From JABMMZ01 sp964438995 (GTDB lineage Bacteria > Bacteroidota > Bacteroidia > NS11-12g > UBA955), in contig CAYTMQ010000002.1 of assembly GCA_964438995.1 (NCBI GenBank), positions 1 to 64,000 of the forward strand: DNA of 64,000 nt. Direction: 5' to 3'. This document shows, in pieces, positions 25,730-34,748 of this stretch. Made by a program: the position numbers and the translations under genes. The notes beneath the pieces are model-generated. The model searched no databases, was not told the DNA's origin, and worked only from the letters and a program-made list of their open reading frames with translations. Position 1 is the first letter of the stretch. The number at the start of each line of letters is the position of its first letter.

Positions 25730-26986
25730 TTAGTACTTCATAATCAATACAGGTTCATTGAGCATAGAAACTCCAGTATAAATTTTGATAAAATAGGTGC
25801 CCGGTTGATATAAACTTAGATCAATAATATCACTTAAAGGGAATGATTTTGCTTGCAACAATCTTCCTTGAAAATCGTATAGATGCACTGATATATCCTC
25901 GTAAATTGATTCATCAAAATCAATATTGACTTTATTTTCAGTAAGTGTCGGATAGACTTTAAATTTATATTCCGTAAAAGTTTTATTTATTGTAGTGGTT
26001 GCCAACCCCTTTCGCAATGTTGTTAAAGAATACCTCATGACATTTACTTGTCCCTTCGTAAATGTATTTCTGCAAGTTGTATTATCCATAAAATTCTCAA
26101 TCATGTCAGGCATATCATTAATACTATCAAGACATGAATTTAAGAGAAAATCACAATTGCTGTTTTGAGCAAATATTTTAGGTGTATCAAAGATAAAGTC
26201 ATCGTACTTGCACGTTGAATCATTGTCCAAACCATCACCAGACACATGCCTTAATCCGAGATAATGACCAATTTCATGGGTTAAATCAGTTGATCTCCAT
26301 TTATTTTCATAAATAATTTGGCTTAATACTATTCCATCAATAGCACTGTCAGGCCAAAAATTGGAATTCCATAAACTTGATTTATTAGGAGGCGTTGAAA
26401 ATGATTTATAATTAATGATTCCTCCTGTTGTCATGGTATTACAAACCCAAATATTTAGATATTCTCTAGTATTCCAAGCATTCTTACCCCCTAATGAATC
26501 AAATTTCATTCTATGCCATTTACTAAAAGGTGTTCCAGAATTTTCGCCGAAGTATTTATCAGAAACTGTATATGTATATCCGACAAAGTCTTTACCATTA
26601 GGGTCCTTGTCAGCTAATACAAAACGTATTTTAGCATTTCCAGCTCTATTTTTGAATATAGATCGTAGTTGTATGGAATCGGCATTTTGTCGGTTAAAGT
26701 CATTATTTATATCCTTAATCCATTTAGATAAATATTGATTTTTATCATAGTACCTATAGGCATAAATCAAATGAAACACAACTTTTATCGTATAAATAGT
26801 ATCATACTTTGATTGATTTCTTTTACTTGACTCGACAGCATTGGCTTCATCTACAGCTTCTTGATACCATTCCTTGTATCCATTAGAAAAAGCATGTTCA
26901 CCAAAGCCGCATTCGTTTGATTGGGCATCTAATATCAGACTATAACCAATACAAAAACAAACAAGAAATAAGGTTTTAAATTTCAT
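25730..26986 (-). CDS. secreted M43 metalloprotease, T9SS-targeted, copy B
   Basis: Same architecture as copy A: signal peptide (MKFKTLFLVCFCIGYSLILDA), M43 domain with HEIGHYLGLRH, the CKYDDFIFDTPKIFAQN segment, NSCLDSINDMPDMIENFMDN and a T9SS C-terminus (VYPTLTENK ... YQPGTYFIKIYTG). It lies directly downstream of intact lysA (50-base gap), the arrangement that copy A's relic also shows, so this is the ancestral location. The ATG at 26986 is preferred over an in-frame TTG at 26998. Confidence 0.9.
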   Translation of the reverse strand: MKFKTLFLVCFCIGYSLILDAQSNECGFGEHAFSNGYKEWYQEAVDEANAVESSKRNQSKYDTIYTIKVVFHLIYAYRYYDKNQYLSKWIKDINNDFNRQNADSIQLRSIFKNRAGNAKIRFVLADKDPNGKDFVGYTYTVSDKYFGENSGTPFSKWHRMKFDSLGGKNAWNTREYLNIWVCNTMTTGGIINYKSFSTPPNKSSLWNSNFWPDSAIDGIVLSQIIYENKWRSTDLTHEIGHYLGLRHVSGDGLDNDSTCKYDDFIFDTPKIFAQNSNCDFLLNSCLDSINDMPDMIENFMDNTTCRNTFTKGQVNVMRYSLTTLRKGLATTTINKTFTEYKFKVYPTLTENKVNIDFDESIYEDISVHLYDFQGRLLQAKSFPLSDIIDLSLYQPGTYFIKIYTGVSMLNEPVLIMKY

Positions 26987-27036
26987 AGTGTGAATCAAAA
27001 ATACATAAAAAATGCTCCACTTGGGAGCAAATTTTA

Positions 27037-28269
27037 TTAAAGTTCTATTTCAATTTGGTTGCGCAGTAAATCATCTAATGTTTCCCTCTTTCTTATTAAT
27101 TGGGCTTTGCCATTGATGATGAAAACTTCTGCTGGTCTGAATCTTGAATTGTAGTTACTAGACATACTGAAGCCGTATGCTCCTGCGTTGTGGAATGCCA
27201 AGATATCGCCTTCTCTTACTTCATTTAACTTCCTATCCCAACCCAAAGTGTCTGTTTCGCAGATATATCCGACTACAGCGTATATTCTCTCGATACCTGT
27301 TGGATTGCTGATATTGGTAATTTTGTGATAGGCATCGTACAACATAGGTCTTATCAAATGGTTTAATCCAGTATCTACACTGGCAAACATAGTGCTAGTG
27401 GTTTGTTTTACGACATTGGTTTTTACAAAAAAGAAACCCGATTCGCTCACCAAAAATTTGCCTGGCTCAAACCACAATTCCAATTCTCTTCCATATTGTT
27501 TGCAAAACTCTTTGAATCTAGATGCTATTTTGCCACCAATATCATTGATATCAGTTGTAATATCAGCTTCTTTATATGCCACTTTAAATCCAGAACCAAA
27601 ATCCATGAATTTCAAATCTTCAAAATCTTTAGCAGCTTCAAACAACAATTCAGCACCTCTGATGAAGACTTCAGCGTCTAAGATATCACTACCAGTGTGC
27701 ATGTGCAGTCCTTCTACATTAATGCCATACAATTTTACAACTCTGGCAACGTGTCTCAATTGGTAATAAGAAATTCCGAATTTTGAGTCGATGTGACCAG
27801 TAGAAATCTTATGGTGACCACCTGCTAAAATATGAGGATTAACACGGATACAAATTGGAATTGTATTGCCGTATTTAGCACCAAATTGTTCTAAGATAGA
27901 GATGTTATCAATATTGATTTTCACGCCTTCTTGCACGGCCAAATCAATTTCAGTCATACTAACACCATTCGGAGTGTAAAGTATTTCAGATGGTTCGAAT
28001 CCAGCTTTCAGTCCGAGCCAAACTTCTTGAATTGACACGGCATCAAGTCCAGCACCTAGTTTCTTCATGTATTTTAGCACATTGATATTTGACAGAGCCT
28101 TACAAGCGAAGTGTAAACCAAGTTTTACACCTGGAAAAGCATTGTTTAGCTTTTCGTATTGTGCTTTGATTGTTTCAGCACTGTAGACATAGACAGGAGC
28201 ACCGTATTCTTCTACGATGTCAAGTACATCTACTCCATCAATTTGGTATCTACCATTAACTAATTCCAT
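27037..28269 (-). CDS. lysA: diaminopimelate decarboxylase
   Basis: A 410-residue fold-type III PLP enzyme. The PLP lysine is in LHFACKALSNINVLKYM; the glycine-rich phosphate motif FMDFGSGFKVAY and the specificity segment HMHTGSDI are present, as are the C-terminal VVGYICETDTLGWDRKL and HNAGAYGFSMSSNYNSR. The enzyme makes L-lysine from meso-diaminopimelate. It is divergent from ruvX with a TATTTTCG element in the gap. Its last 15 codons have a decayed copy at 25628-25675. Confidence 0.95.
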   Translation of the reverse strand: MELVNGRYQIDGVDVLDIVEEYGAPVYVYSAETIKAQYEKLNNAFPGVKLGLHFACKALSNINVLKYMKKLGAGLDAVSIQEVWLGLKAGFEPSEILYTPNGVSMTEIDLAVQEGVKINIDNISILEQFGAKYGNTIPICIRVNPHILAGGHHKISTGHIDSKFGISYYQLRHVARVVKLYGINVEGLHMHTGSDILDAEVFIRGAELLFEAAKDFEDLKFMDFGSGFKVAYKEADITTDINDIGGKIASRFKEFCKQYGRELELWFEPGKFLVSESGFFFVKTNVVKQTTSTMFASVDTGLNHLIRPMLYDAYHKITNISNPTGIERIYAVVGYICETDTLGWDRKLNEVREGDILAFHNAGAYGFSMSSNYNSRFRPAEVFIINGKAQLIRKRETLDDLLRNQIEIEL

Positions 28270-28327
28270 GATTCTGCGAAAATAATTTTTTTTACTGATT
28301 AAAACACTGAAATTGCGTAATAAAAAA

Positions 28328-28738
28328 ATGGGAAGAATATTGGCGATAGATTATGGACTAAGACGAGTAGGGATAGCCGTTACAGACCCACTTCAAATGT
28401 TTGCTCAACCACTAGAAACTGTTGATACATCAAAAATTTTCGAGTATCTCAAACAGTATATGACAAGAGAGACTGTAGAAGTTTTGGTATTGGGAGAACC
28501 GAAATCTCTTGCAGGAGAAGACACAGACTCGAGTGAAGCGGTTAGAGAATTTGAAAAAAAGCTCACCGAATTGTTTCCAAATATTCCAATTAAAAAGATA
28601 GATGAGCGCCTTACTAGCAGGATGGCAAAACAGACACTTATAGATGCTGGTTATAAGAAATCAGACAGACGCAATAAAAAACTTGTAGATACAGTGGCTG
28701 CTGCCTTAATTTTGCAGTCATATTTAGAAATAAAATGA
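28328..28738 (+). CDS. ruvX: Holliday junction resolvase-like YqgF/RuvX
   Basis: A 136-residue RNase H-fold protein: ILAIDYGLRRVGIAVTDP at the start, LVLGEPKSLAGED, the IDERLTSRMAKQTL segment and VDTVAAALILQSYLE at the end hold the acidic active-site residues. YqgF acts in 16S rRNA 5'-end maturation and is annotated as a pre-16S nuclease or Holliday resolvase. An in-frame TTG at 28313 is less likely than the ATG at 28328, which fits the family start. It begins a chain of 4-base overlaps with def and the genes after it. Confidence 0.93.
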   Translation: MGRILAIDYGLRRVGIAVTDPLQMFAQPLETVDTSKIFEYLKQYMTRETVEVLVLGEPKSLAGEDTDSSEAVREFEKKLTELFPNIPIKKIDERLTSRMAKQTLIDAGYKKSDRRNKKLVDTVAAALILQSYLEIK

Positions 28739-29286
28739 TTTTACCGATTTACGCATACGGCAGTCCCGTTTTAAGAAAGAAAGCCGTTGATATTACTCCA
28801 GATTATCCAGACTTAAAAAACCTGATTGCCAATATGTACACCACCATGTACGAAAGTGATGGCATAGGTTTAGCAGCTCCACAAATAGGTTTATCAATTA
28901 GATTGTTTGTGATTGATGGCAGTCAGATTGAAGGCATTCAACCTGAAGGATTCAAACAAACGTTTATCAATGCACAGATATTAGATGAGTGGGGCGACCC
29001 ATGGAAATATGAGGAAGGATGTTTGAGTATTCCAACCATTAGAGAGGCTGTGTCAAGAAAACCTGAATTGACCATTCGATATATGGATGAGAACTTTGTC
29101 GAGCACGAAAAGACTTTCGGAGGAATGGCAGCGCGCATCATCCAACATGAATACGATCACATTGAAGGCATATTATTTGTCGATCACATCAGTCCACTTA
29201 AACGCAACTTGATAAAAGGCAAGCTCAATAATATTTCGTTGGGCAGAGTCGACCATTATTATAAAATGAGATTCCCTAAAAAATGA
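28735..29286 (+). CDS. def: peptide deformylase
   Basis: A 183-residue metalloenzyme with all three motifs: GIGLAAPQIG, EEGCLSIP and QHEYDH, the last two carrying the metal ligands Cys, His, His and the catalytic Glu. It removes the formyl group from nascent proteins. ATGA overlap with ruvX upstream and with the unknown gene downstream. Confidence 0.96.
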   Translation: MILPIYAYGSPVLRKKAVDITPDYPDLKNLIANMYTTMYESDGIGLAAPQIGLSIRLFVIDGSQIEGIQPEGFKQTFINAQILDEWGDPWKYEEGCLSIPTIREAVSRKPELTIRYMDENFVEHEKTFGGMAARIIQHEYDHIEGILFVDHISPLKRNLIKGKLNNISLGRVDHYYKMRFPKK

Positions 29287-29645
29287 TTCCAGAACACCAT
29301 AGAGACGACGACAGAAAGCAAAAATGGCAAGACATTTTGAGCTTTATGAGGGAAAGATTTGGTAAACAGCCAAACATGGACGCTATGCTGTTCATCATTG
29401 GCATGCGCGAACTTGGACAATTAAAAGAGAAACCATTTAAAAAAGACGAGAAGGTTGGTTTAATGCATATTGCTACTTGCAAAGTTTTGAGTTATTCTGG
29501 TCATTATGAACTGAAAGGTTTAGATACTGACGGTTGGCCACATTGGGAATTAAAAAAACCCTTGCCAGATATGTCACTATTAGAGCAAGAAACGTATATT
29601 CGCGAGCATATCATTGAATATTTTATTAACGAGAAAATCATATGA
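29283..29645 (+). CDS. conserved-looking hypothetical protein in the def operon (120 aa)
   Basis: A soluble protein of 120 residues with no recognised domain. The N-terminus is highly charged (HHRDDDRKQKWQDILSF), followed by NMDAMLFIIGMRELG, a stretch that could be a helix, and a central GLMHIATCKVLSYSGHYEL segment; it ends with two acidic helices. It overlaps def by 4 bases and the following cyclophilin gene by 4 bases, so its translation is locked to both. The position suggests a role around nascent-protein handling, but this is inference only. Confidence 0.75.
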   Translation: MIPEHHRDDDRKQKWQDILSFMRERFGKQPNMDAMLFIIGMRELGQLKEKPFKKDEKVGLMHIATCKVLSYSGHYELKGLDTDGWPHWELKKPLPDMSLLEQETYIREHIIEYFINEKII

Positions 29646-30391
29646 AACAATTTTTTAAACCATTAGGCATCGCTACAATTGTAGGATTTGCTTTAATCGC
29701 TTGTAATTTTAAAACCAATACTGAATCAACTGCAACAGAAGGTGTACCTTCAATTCCAGTTGTAGAAACTGCTGCTCCTGCTGATACAGGAAAAACTGCT
29801 GTAGCCAAAGATGATACTGTTACCATAGTAACTTCTAAAGGCAATATTATTGTGCGTTTGTACAAAGAAACCAAACTTCACCACGACAATTTCTTAAAAC
29901 TTTGCAGAAGTGGCTTTTATAATGGCGTATTGTTCCATAGAGTCATCAATGGGTTTATGATTCAAACAGGCGACCCAAACAGTAAAGCAGCTACTCCAGG
30001 TGCTATGTACGGTAACGGTGGACCAGGATATACCATTCCTGCTGAGATTTTACCAGCTTTTAGACATAAAAAAGGTGCTTTAGCTGCAGCAAGAATGGGT
30101 GATGAAATGAATCCAAACAGAGAAAGTAGTGGTTCTCAATTTTACATCTGTCACGGTGCCCCAAGTTTCTTAGATTTACAATACACTGTTTTTGGTGAAA
30201 CCATTGAAGGTTTGAATATCGTAGACATGATTGCTACAGTTGCATGTGACCCAAATGACAGACCATTGAGCGACATCAAGATTATCAGCACTTCTGTTAA
30301 AGGCGATGCAGCAGCAACACCTGAAAAGAAAGCTGTAACAAAACCTGATACTGCTAAAACAAAATCTAAAGGTAAAACCTCTAAAAAATAA
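29642..30391 (+). CDS. peptidyl-prolyl isomerase, cyclophilin-type lipoprotein
   Basis: A lipoprotein signal peptide with lipobox ALIAC (cysteine 21), a Thr/Ala/Pro-rich linker, and a cyclophilin domain (about 58-225): GNIIVRLYKETKLHHDNF, GVLFHRVINGFMIQTGDP, the ESSGSQFYICHG and QYTVFGETIEGL motifs. The Arg-Phe...Gln catalytic set (FHRV, GSQF) is present. The C-terminus is a Lys/Thr/Ala tail. It should fold proteins in the periplasm or at the outer membrane. It overlaps the unknown gene by 4 bases and lies 5 bases before a second cyclophilin. Confidence 0.92.
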   Translation: MKQFFKPLGIATIVGFALIACNFKTNTESTATEGVPSIPVVETAAPADTGKTAVAKDDTVTIVTSKGNIIVRLYKETKLHHDNFLKLCRSGFYNGVLFHRVINGFMIQTGDPNSKAATPGAMYGNGGPGYTIPAEILPAFRHKKGALAAARMGDEMNPNRESSGSQFYICHGAPSFLDLQYTVFGETIEGLNIVDMIATVACDPNDRPLSDIKIISTSVKGDAAATPEKKAVTKPDTAKTKSKGKTSKK

Positions 30392-30396
30392 TCGAT

Positions 30397-31032
30397 ATGA
30401 ACAAATTTTCGTTCATCGCAGTTGCCTCTTTGATGTTGATTTTTTCTTGTAAGAAAAAAGAAGAAGTTATTTTAGTTCCACCTTCAATGCCAACTGAAGA
30501 CATTGTTGAAATGGAAACGCCTTTTGGCAATATGTACATCTATTTGTATAAAGCAACTCCATTGCACAGAGAAAACTTTTTGAAATTGGCGTCTGAAAAA
30601 TATTTTGATGGCACGACATTTCACAGAGTAATTCCAGGTTTCATGATTCAAGGAGGTGATCCTAACAGCAAAGACAGCGACCCATTAAACGATGGCACTG
30701 GCGGTCCGGGTTATACCATTCCAGCAGAAATCAGAGATACCATAAAACACATGAGAGGTGTCTTAGCAGCAGCAAGAACCAACAATCCAGAAAAAGCTTC
30801 TAGTGGTTCACAATTTTACATCAGTGTTAGCACATCTGGTACTGCACATTTAGACAATCAGTATACAGTTTTTGGTTTTGTGATGAAAGGCATGGAATAC
30901 GCAGATAGTGTTGTAAAACAATCACGTGATGGCAATAACCGTCCATATCAGAATCAATACATGAAAGTAAAAGTGATTAAGAAAACACTTGAGCAAATCA
31001 AATCCGAGTACAATTACACTCCAAGATACTAA
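30397..31032 (+). CDS. peptidyl-prolyl isomerase, second cyclophilin-type lipoprotein
   Basis: Lipobox LIFSC (cysteine 18) followed by a Lys/Glu run, then a cyclophilin domain: GNMYIYLYKATPLHRENF, GTTFHRVIPGFMIQGGDP, NPEKASSGSQFYISV and NQYTVFGFVMKGM. It lacks the C-terminal basic tail of its neighbour. The pair arose by duplication but is well diverged. A hairpin followed by T closes the operon at 31055-31082. Confidence 0.92.
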   Translation: MNKFSFIAVASLMLIFSCKKKEEVILVPPSMPTEDIVEMETPFGNMYIYLYKATPLHRENFLKLASEKYFDGTTFHRVIPGFMIQGGDPNSKDSDPLNDGTGGPGYTIPAEIRDTIKHMRGVLAAARTNNPEKASSGSQFYISVSTSGTAHLDNQYTVFGFVMKGMEYADSVVKQSRDGNNRPYQNQYMKVKVIKKTLEQIKSEYNYTPRY

Positions 31033-31054
31033 TTATAAAAACAAATTAAAGAAA

Positions 31055-31082
31055 AACGAATCTCTAAAGGGTTCGTTTTTTT
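31055..31082. terminator. terminator between cyclophilin and permease genes
   Basis: AACGAA pairs with TTCGTT (31072-31077) around an 11-base loop, followed by a T run on the plus strand. It closes the ruvX-def operon and may also stop the convergent permease transcript. Confidence 0.65.
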
Positions 31083-32280
31083 ATTTTAGGTCTTTTACGG
31101 ATTTAATTGCTGGATAAATTCCAGTGATGAAACCTAATCCAAGAGCAGTGGCAGCCACTATAACAACATCGGTCCAAATCAATCTTACAGGATAACTGTC
31201 AATTATGGCACCAGTCATTTTAATGAACCCAAAATGTTGTTGTAGCACCACCAATGCAATTCCAATAATCAATCCTACCATTGCTCCAAATCCAGAAATT
31301 AAGAATCCATTAGAGAAGAATATATTTCTTATGGTTGTCTTTGAAGCTCCCATTGCAGTTAATGTTTTAATATCATCTTTCTTTTCAATCACCAACATAG
31401 TTAAACTACCTAAAGCATTGAAGGCTGCTATCAATAAAATAAAAGTAAGAATGGCAAAACTGGCCCATTTTTCACTTTTAAACATCTTATATAAAGAGGC
31501 TTGTTGCTCCATTCTGTTTTGAATTTTGAAACCTTTCCCCATGATGTTTCTGATGTCTTCATAAGCTTTTTCTTGATCGACGCCATCTTTCAAACGTATT
31601 TCAAGATTGGAGACCATTGAACCTCTTTCAAAAAGATTTTGAGCAAAGCGCAGAGGAACGAAGACATATTTGTTGTTGATGACATCGTCCATAGTTACCA
31701 CACCAGCAGGTTCGAGTTCTAGAGATTGAATGGCATCAACATCGTTGACATTATAATCACCTCTTTTGGGTGTAATTAAAGAAACCAAACTAAATGGTCC
31801 GCCTATTGTACAATTGATTTTTTGGTCGATACCAGCGCCCAATATACAGTAATTGTACTCGTCCATTTGAGTTAAGGCCTCTCCTTCTGTAATCATGGCA
31901 TTGAGTTTATTGACTGCAAAATAATTTGAGTCAACACCTTTCACAGTGCAAACGGTTTGGAAGTCACTATTTCTAATGGCTGCATTATCTTCAAGCACAG
32001 GCCAGACATGAGCAACTGACTTTAATTTTTTGATGCTAGACACATAGTCATCATACTGAAAGACCTTACCTTTTAAAGGTGTTACTTTTAGATCAGGATT
32101 GAATTTGTTGTACATTGAAAAAATGAGTTGTTCAAACCCATTCATGGTACTCAAGATAATGATCAAAGCGGCAGTACAAACAGCAAATGCGAGAACAGCA
32201 ATACTGGAAATAATATTTATGGCATTGCGCTTCTTTTTAGCGAACAAATATCTCTTAGCTATAAAAAGCGTTGTATTCAT
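31081..32280 (-). CDS. ABC transporter permease, LolC/LolE (FtsX/MacB_PCD) family
   Basis: A 399-residue permease with one N-terminal helix (about 22-45), a large MacB-type periplasmic domain (50-260) and three C-terminal helices (about 270-390) in the FtsX arrangement; the motif LTAMGASKTTIRNIFF is the coupling helix typical of LolCE. The start INTIISSIAVLAFAV-like segment also fits. It likely extracts lipoproteins from the inner membrane; the ATPase is not in this window. It follows the methyltransferase gene by 3 bases and rbfA before it. Confidence 0.88.
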   Translation of the reverse strand: MNTTLFIAKRYLFAKKKRNAINIISSIAVLAFAVCTAALIIILSTMNGFEQLIFSMYNKFNPDLKVTPLKGKVFQYDDYVSSIKKLKSVAHVWPVLEDNAAIRNSDFQTVCTVKGVDSNYFAVNKLNAMITEGEALTQMDEYNYCILGAGIDQKINCTIGGPFSLVSLITPKRGDYNVNDVDAIQSLELEPAGVVTMDDVINNKYVFVPLRFAQNLFERGSMVSNLEIRLKDGVDQEKAYEDIRNIMGKGFKIQNRMEQQASLYKMFKSEKWASFAILTFILLIAAFNALGSLTMLVIEKKDDIKTLTAMGASKTTIRNIFFSNGFLISGFGAMVGLIIGIALVVLQQHFGFIKMTGAIIDSYPVRLIWTDVVIVAATALGLGFITGIYPAIKSVKDLK

Positions 32281-32283
32281 TTA

Positions 32284-33090
32284 CTATTTAAAAGCTTTAA
32301 CGACAATACATTTGCCTTTCTTATGTTTGAAATTGATGTCCAAAAGATTTAGTATAAACACAAAAGGAATGCAAATAATCGAATATAGTGGTAATATTAC
32401 ATAAGCCAATTTGGTTGCTTTAATCATGTTAGAAGGCCAAGCGGTGGTAAGTTTCCAACTGATGATACCGAATGTACCATACACATATCTGGCTTTTACT
32501 TTTGAGAACCCAATTTCTTTGAGTTTGTGTTTCAATTCTAAAATGCCATATCCATTTCGATATTTTTTGTCTTTATATACACCAATATTTAATTTACTGG
32601 CTTTGTCATCGGCATAATTGCTTGAATTAAAAATGATGAGAATACCAGGTTTTTTTAATGCATTATAAATATTTGTTAAAGCAGTTGTATCATCTTCAAT
32701 GTAATTAAGTAAATTAATACATAAGCCTAAATCAAAAACTGGATTTTCGTGGTAAGTAAGAATATCTGCGCTTCTACAATAAATGTTGTTGACGTGTTCT
32801 TGTTGAAAATACTCTGATGATTGAACCACCATGTTGGTATCTTTATCCAGTGCCAACACATTGTATTTTTTAGGATGTCTTGAGAACAGTCCTAACAATT
32901 GCCCCATTCCAAAACCAGGATAAAGCACATATTGAGATTTTAGTTTTCTTCTTGAGCAAAGTTTGATTTCTCTTTTGATGATGTTATTCTTCAAAAGCAG
33001 AGAGTGAGTCAACAAAATATAAAATTTACGGGCCCAGGAGTGTTTACCTAAGACATCCGTAAAAATTTCATTATTGATTCTTTCAGGCAT
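32284..33090 (-). CDS. class I SAM-dependent methyltransferase with C-terminal membrane segment
   Basis: A 268-residue protein. Residues 45-190 form a Rossmann methyltransferase domain: VLYPGFGMGQLLGLF is the SAM-binding loop, VLALDKDTNMV the acidic strand, and LGLCINLLNYIEDD the motif IV region. Residues about 222-255 are a hydrophobic segment, and the C-terminus is basic (FKHKKGKCIVVKAFK), suggesting membrane attachment. The substrate is unknown. It sits between rbfA (1-base gap) and the permease gene (3-base gap). Confidence 0.78.
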   Translation of the reverse strand: MPERINNEIFTDVLGKHSWARKFYILLTHSLLLKNNIIKREIKLCSRRKLKSQYVLYPGFGMGQLLGLFSRHPKKYNVLALDKDTNMVVQSSEYFQQEHVNNIYCRSADILTYHENPVFDLGLCINLLNYIEDDTTALTNIYNALKKPGILIIFNSSNYADDKASKLNIGVYKDKKYRNGYGILELKHKLKEIGFSKVKARYVYGTFGIISWKLTTAWPSNMIKATKLAYVILPLYSIICIPFVFILNLLDINFKHKKGKCIVVKAFK

Positions 33091-33091
33091 G

Positions 33092-33463
33092 TTAGTCTTT
33101 GTTTTCTCTAGATTCTCTTTCCTTTTTCAGGTTATCAAAAAGTTTTTCAAACTTTAAAGCATTCTCAACGCTATCATCTTGAAAGAAATTTAATTCTGGA
33201 ATTACTCTAACAGAATTTTTAATTTTAGAAGCCAGTTCTTTGCGTATGTGTTTGTTGTAAAGATTGATAATATCCATGATAGCAGCTGGATTCTTCGTAT
33301 TATAAATACTCAGGTACGCTTTAACATAACCTAAATCTGGGCTAGAGTTGACATCTGTTACGGTGATAAAAGCGCCTTCAAACCAATCGTGCATGCGGGT
33401 TTGGAAGATGGTTCCCAACTCACGTTGCATTTCTTTGTTAAATTTTTCGGTACGAGTACTCAT
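33092..33463 (-). CDS. rbfA: 30S ribosome-binding factor A
   Basis: A 123-residue KH-fold protein with STRTEKFNKEMQRELGTIFQ, FITVTDVNSSPDLGYVKAYLSI and a C-terminal VRVIPELNFFQDDSVENAL, the family pattern. RbfA binds 16S rRNA helix 1 region during late 30S maturation. An in-frame TTG lies at 33493, but the ATG at 33463 is chosen because a TAACTTTG promoter element (33476-33483) lies between them. Confidence 0.94.
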   Translation of the reverse strand: MSTRTEKFNKEMQRELGTIFQTRMHDWFEGAFITVTDVNSSPDLGYVKAYLSIYNTKNPAAIMDIINLYNKHIRKELASKIKNSVRVIPELNFFQDDSVENALKFEKLFDNLKKERESRENKD

Positions 33464-33475
33464 ATATTTCCACTG

Positions 33476-33483
33476 CAAAGTTA
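33476..33483 (-). promoter_or_regulatory. -7 element TAACTTTG upstream of rbfA
   Basis: Perfect TAnnTTTG match 12 bases before the rbfA ATG; the same CTTTGCAG core follows as in the rnpB and helicase promoters. It excludes the longer TTG start. Confidence 0.6.
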
Positions 33484-33541
33484 TAATTTGCAATCCTTAT
33501 TTTATTGTATCTTTTAAATTAATTTAAAGAAGTTTGACAAA

Positions 33542-34156
33542 ATGCATACATTGAACTGTATTTGGCAAGGTTTAGCAACTGGATTTGTGTTGAGTATGAT
33601 GCTTGGTACAGTATTTTTTGCGTTAATAAAAAACAGCATTAGTTATGGCTACAAGACCGGTATTTTCATTGCACTTGGTGTTATTGCTTGCGATGTGATG
33701 TTCATTGCTTTGGCCTTGATATCCCAACCATTTGCTGATTTCTTATCTGCTTATAAAAAAGAAGTCGCCATTGGAGGCGGTATTTTATTAACCGTTATGG
33801 GCATTTTGATGTTCTTTAAAACAGAACCAGAAGTTAATGTGGGAAAAGAGTTGGGATATGGTTCGGCTTTATACTACTTTGGAAATGGTTTTCTACTCAA
33901 TGTCGTAAATCCAGTGAATTTCTTTAGCTGGTTAGGAATTAGCTCTTTTTTAACTATTAATTATCAGTACACCATAAACGATAAAATTATATTCTTTTTA
34001 GCCAGTTTATTCAGCATTTTCATTACCGAATTTGGGATTGCATTTTTTGCATCTAAGTTAAGAAAATGGGTCACTCCGAAACACTTAAAGATGATTAACA
34101 TGGTGTCCGGGTTTGTATTTGTAGCGATAGGTATTAAACTAATCATTGGTTTTTAA
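33542..34156 (+). CDS. LysE-family amino acid exporter
   Basis: A 204-residue membrane protein with six hydrophobic helices and the LysE/RhtB start pattern: GLATGFVLSMMLGTVFFALIKNSI followed by SYGYKTGIFIALGVIACD. The second half has a conserved NPVNFFSWLG-like motif (LLNVVNPVNFFSWLGISSF). Members export lysine, homoserine or other metabolites; the substrate here is unknown. Its end overlaps convergent pnuC by 18 bases. Confidence 0.87.
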   Translation: MHTLNCIWQGLATGFVLSMMLGTVFFALIKNSISYGYKTGIFIALGVIACDVMFIALALISQPFADFLSAYKKEVAIGGGILLTVMGILMFFKTEPEVNVGKELGYGSALYYFGNGFLLNVVNPVNFFSWLGISSFLTINYQYTINDKIIFFLASLFSIFITEFGIAFFASKLRKWVTPKHLKMINMVSGFVFVAIGIKLIIGF

Positions 34157-34702
34157 AGCCATCCATTTCTGCTTAGCGATGTATGAGTATACAGCTAAGA
34201 ACAGCATCAGTACAGCATATAAATACATAGGTTTATCCGTTTGAGTTACATAAAAAACAGCATAACCAACATTGGCTATTATCCAATAATACCAACAAGA
34301 GATGTCTTTCTTGATTTCTAAATTGGTAGCATGAATGCTCAAACAACCTAAAACAATATCCAAAAAATTCAATTGCAATTCTTTAAATGAGTATAGAATC
34401 GAACTTACCACACATACTATTACAATTGCGACAACATGCCTAAGGTAGCCATTAGAAATCACCACTTTTTTTTGGGGATTGAACAAAGTCCAATTAAAAA
34501 AACCAATGATACCTTGAATGGCGTATATACCATTAAGTGCGGCACTAGCATACAAAGCACTTTGAATAAAAAACACCATACTTGCCACTGATGCGACAAT
34601 GCCAAATATCCACCCAATAGGCACTTGCTTTGCTGCAAAATAGATATACAACAATACAGCAGCTACAGACAGAATTTCCAATAAATTCAACACCTGTGGC
34701 AA
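34139..34702 (-). CDS. pnuC: nicotinamide riboside/mononucleotide transporter PnuC
   Basis: A 187-residue membrane protein with about seven helices. Family marks are VPIGWIFGIVASVASMVFFI near residue 30, YASAALNGIYAIQGIIGFFNW, and ISCWYYWIIANVGYAVFY, matching the WxxGxxxxxxY and Q...GWxxW-type substrate motifs. It imports NAD precursors. The start is TTG, since no in-frame ATG occurs upstream and the first helix starts at once. Confidence 0.88.
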   Translation of the reverse strand: MPQVLNLLEILSVAAVLLYIYFAAKQVPIGWIFGIVASVASMVFFIQSALYASAALNGIYAIQGIIGFFNWTLFNPQKKVVISNGYLRHVVAIVIVCVVSSILYSFKELQLNFLDIVLGCLSIHATNLEIKKDISCWYYWIIANVGYAVFYVTQTDKPMYLYAVLMLFLAVYSYIAKQKWMALKTND

Positions 34703-34733
34703 AGATGCAATCTTAATCTTAGATATTAAAGCA

Positions 34734-34741
34734 TAATTTTG
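34734..34741 (+). promoter_or_regulatory. -7 element TAATTTTG, near-leaderless
   Basis: Perfect TAnnTTTG match 7 bases before the GTG start at 34749. A transcript from it would begin at or within a few bases of the start codon. Confidence 0.5.
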
Positions 34742-34748
34742 CCTAATC

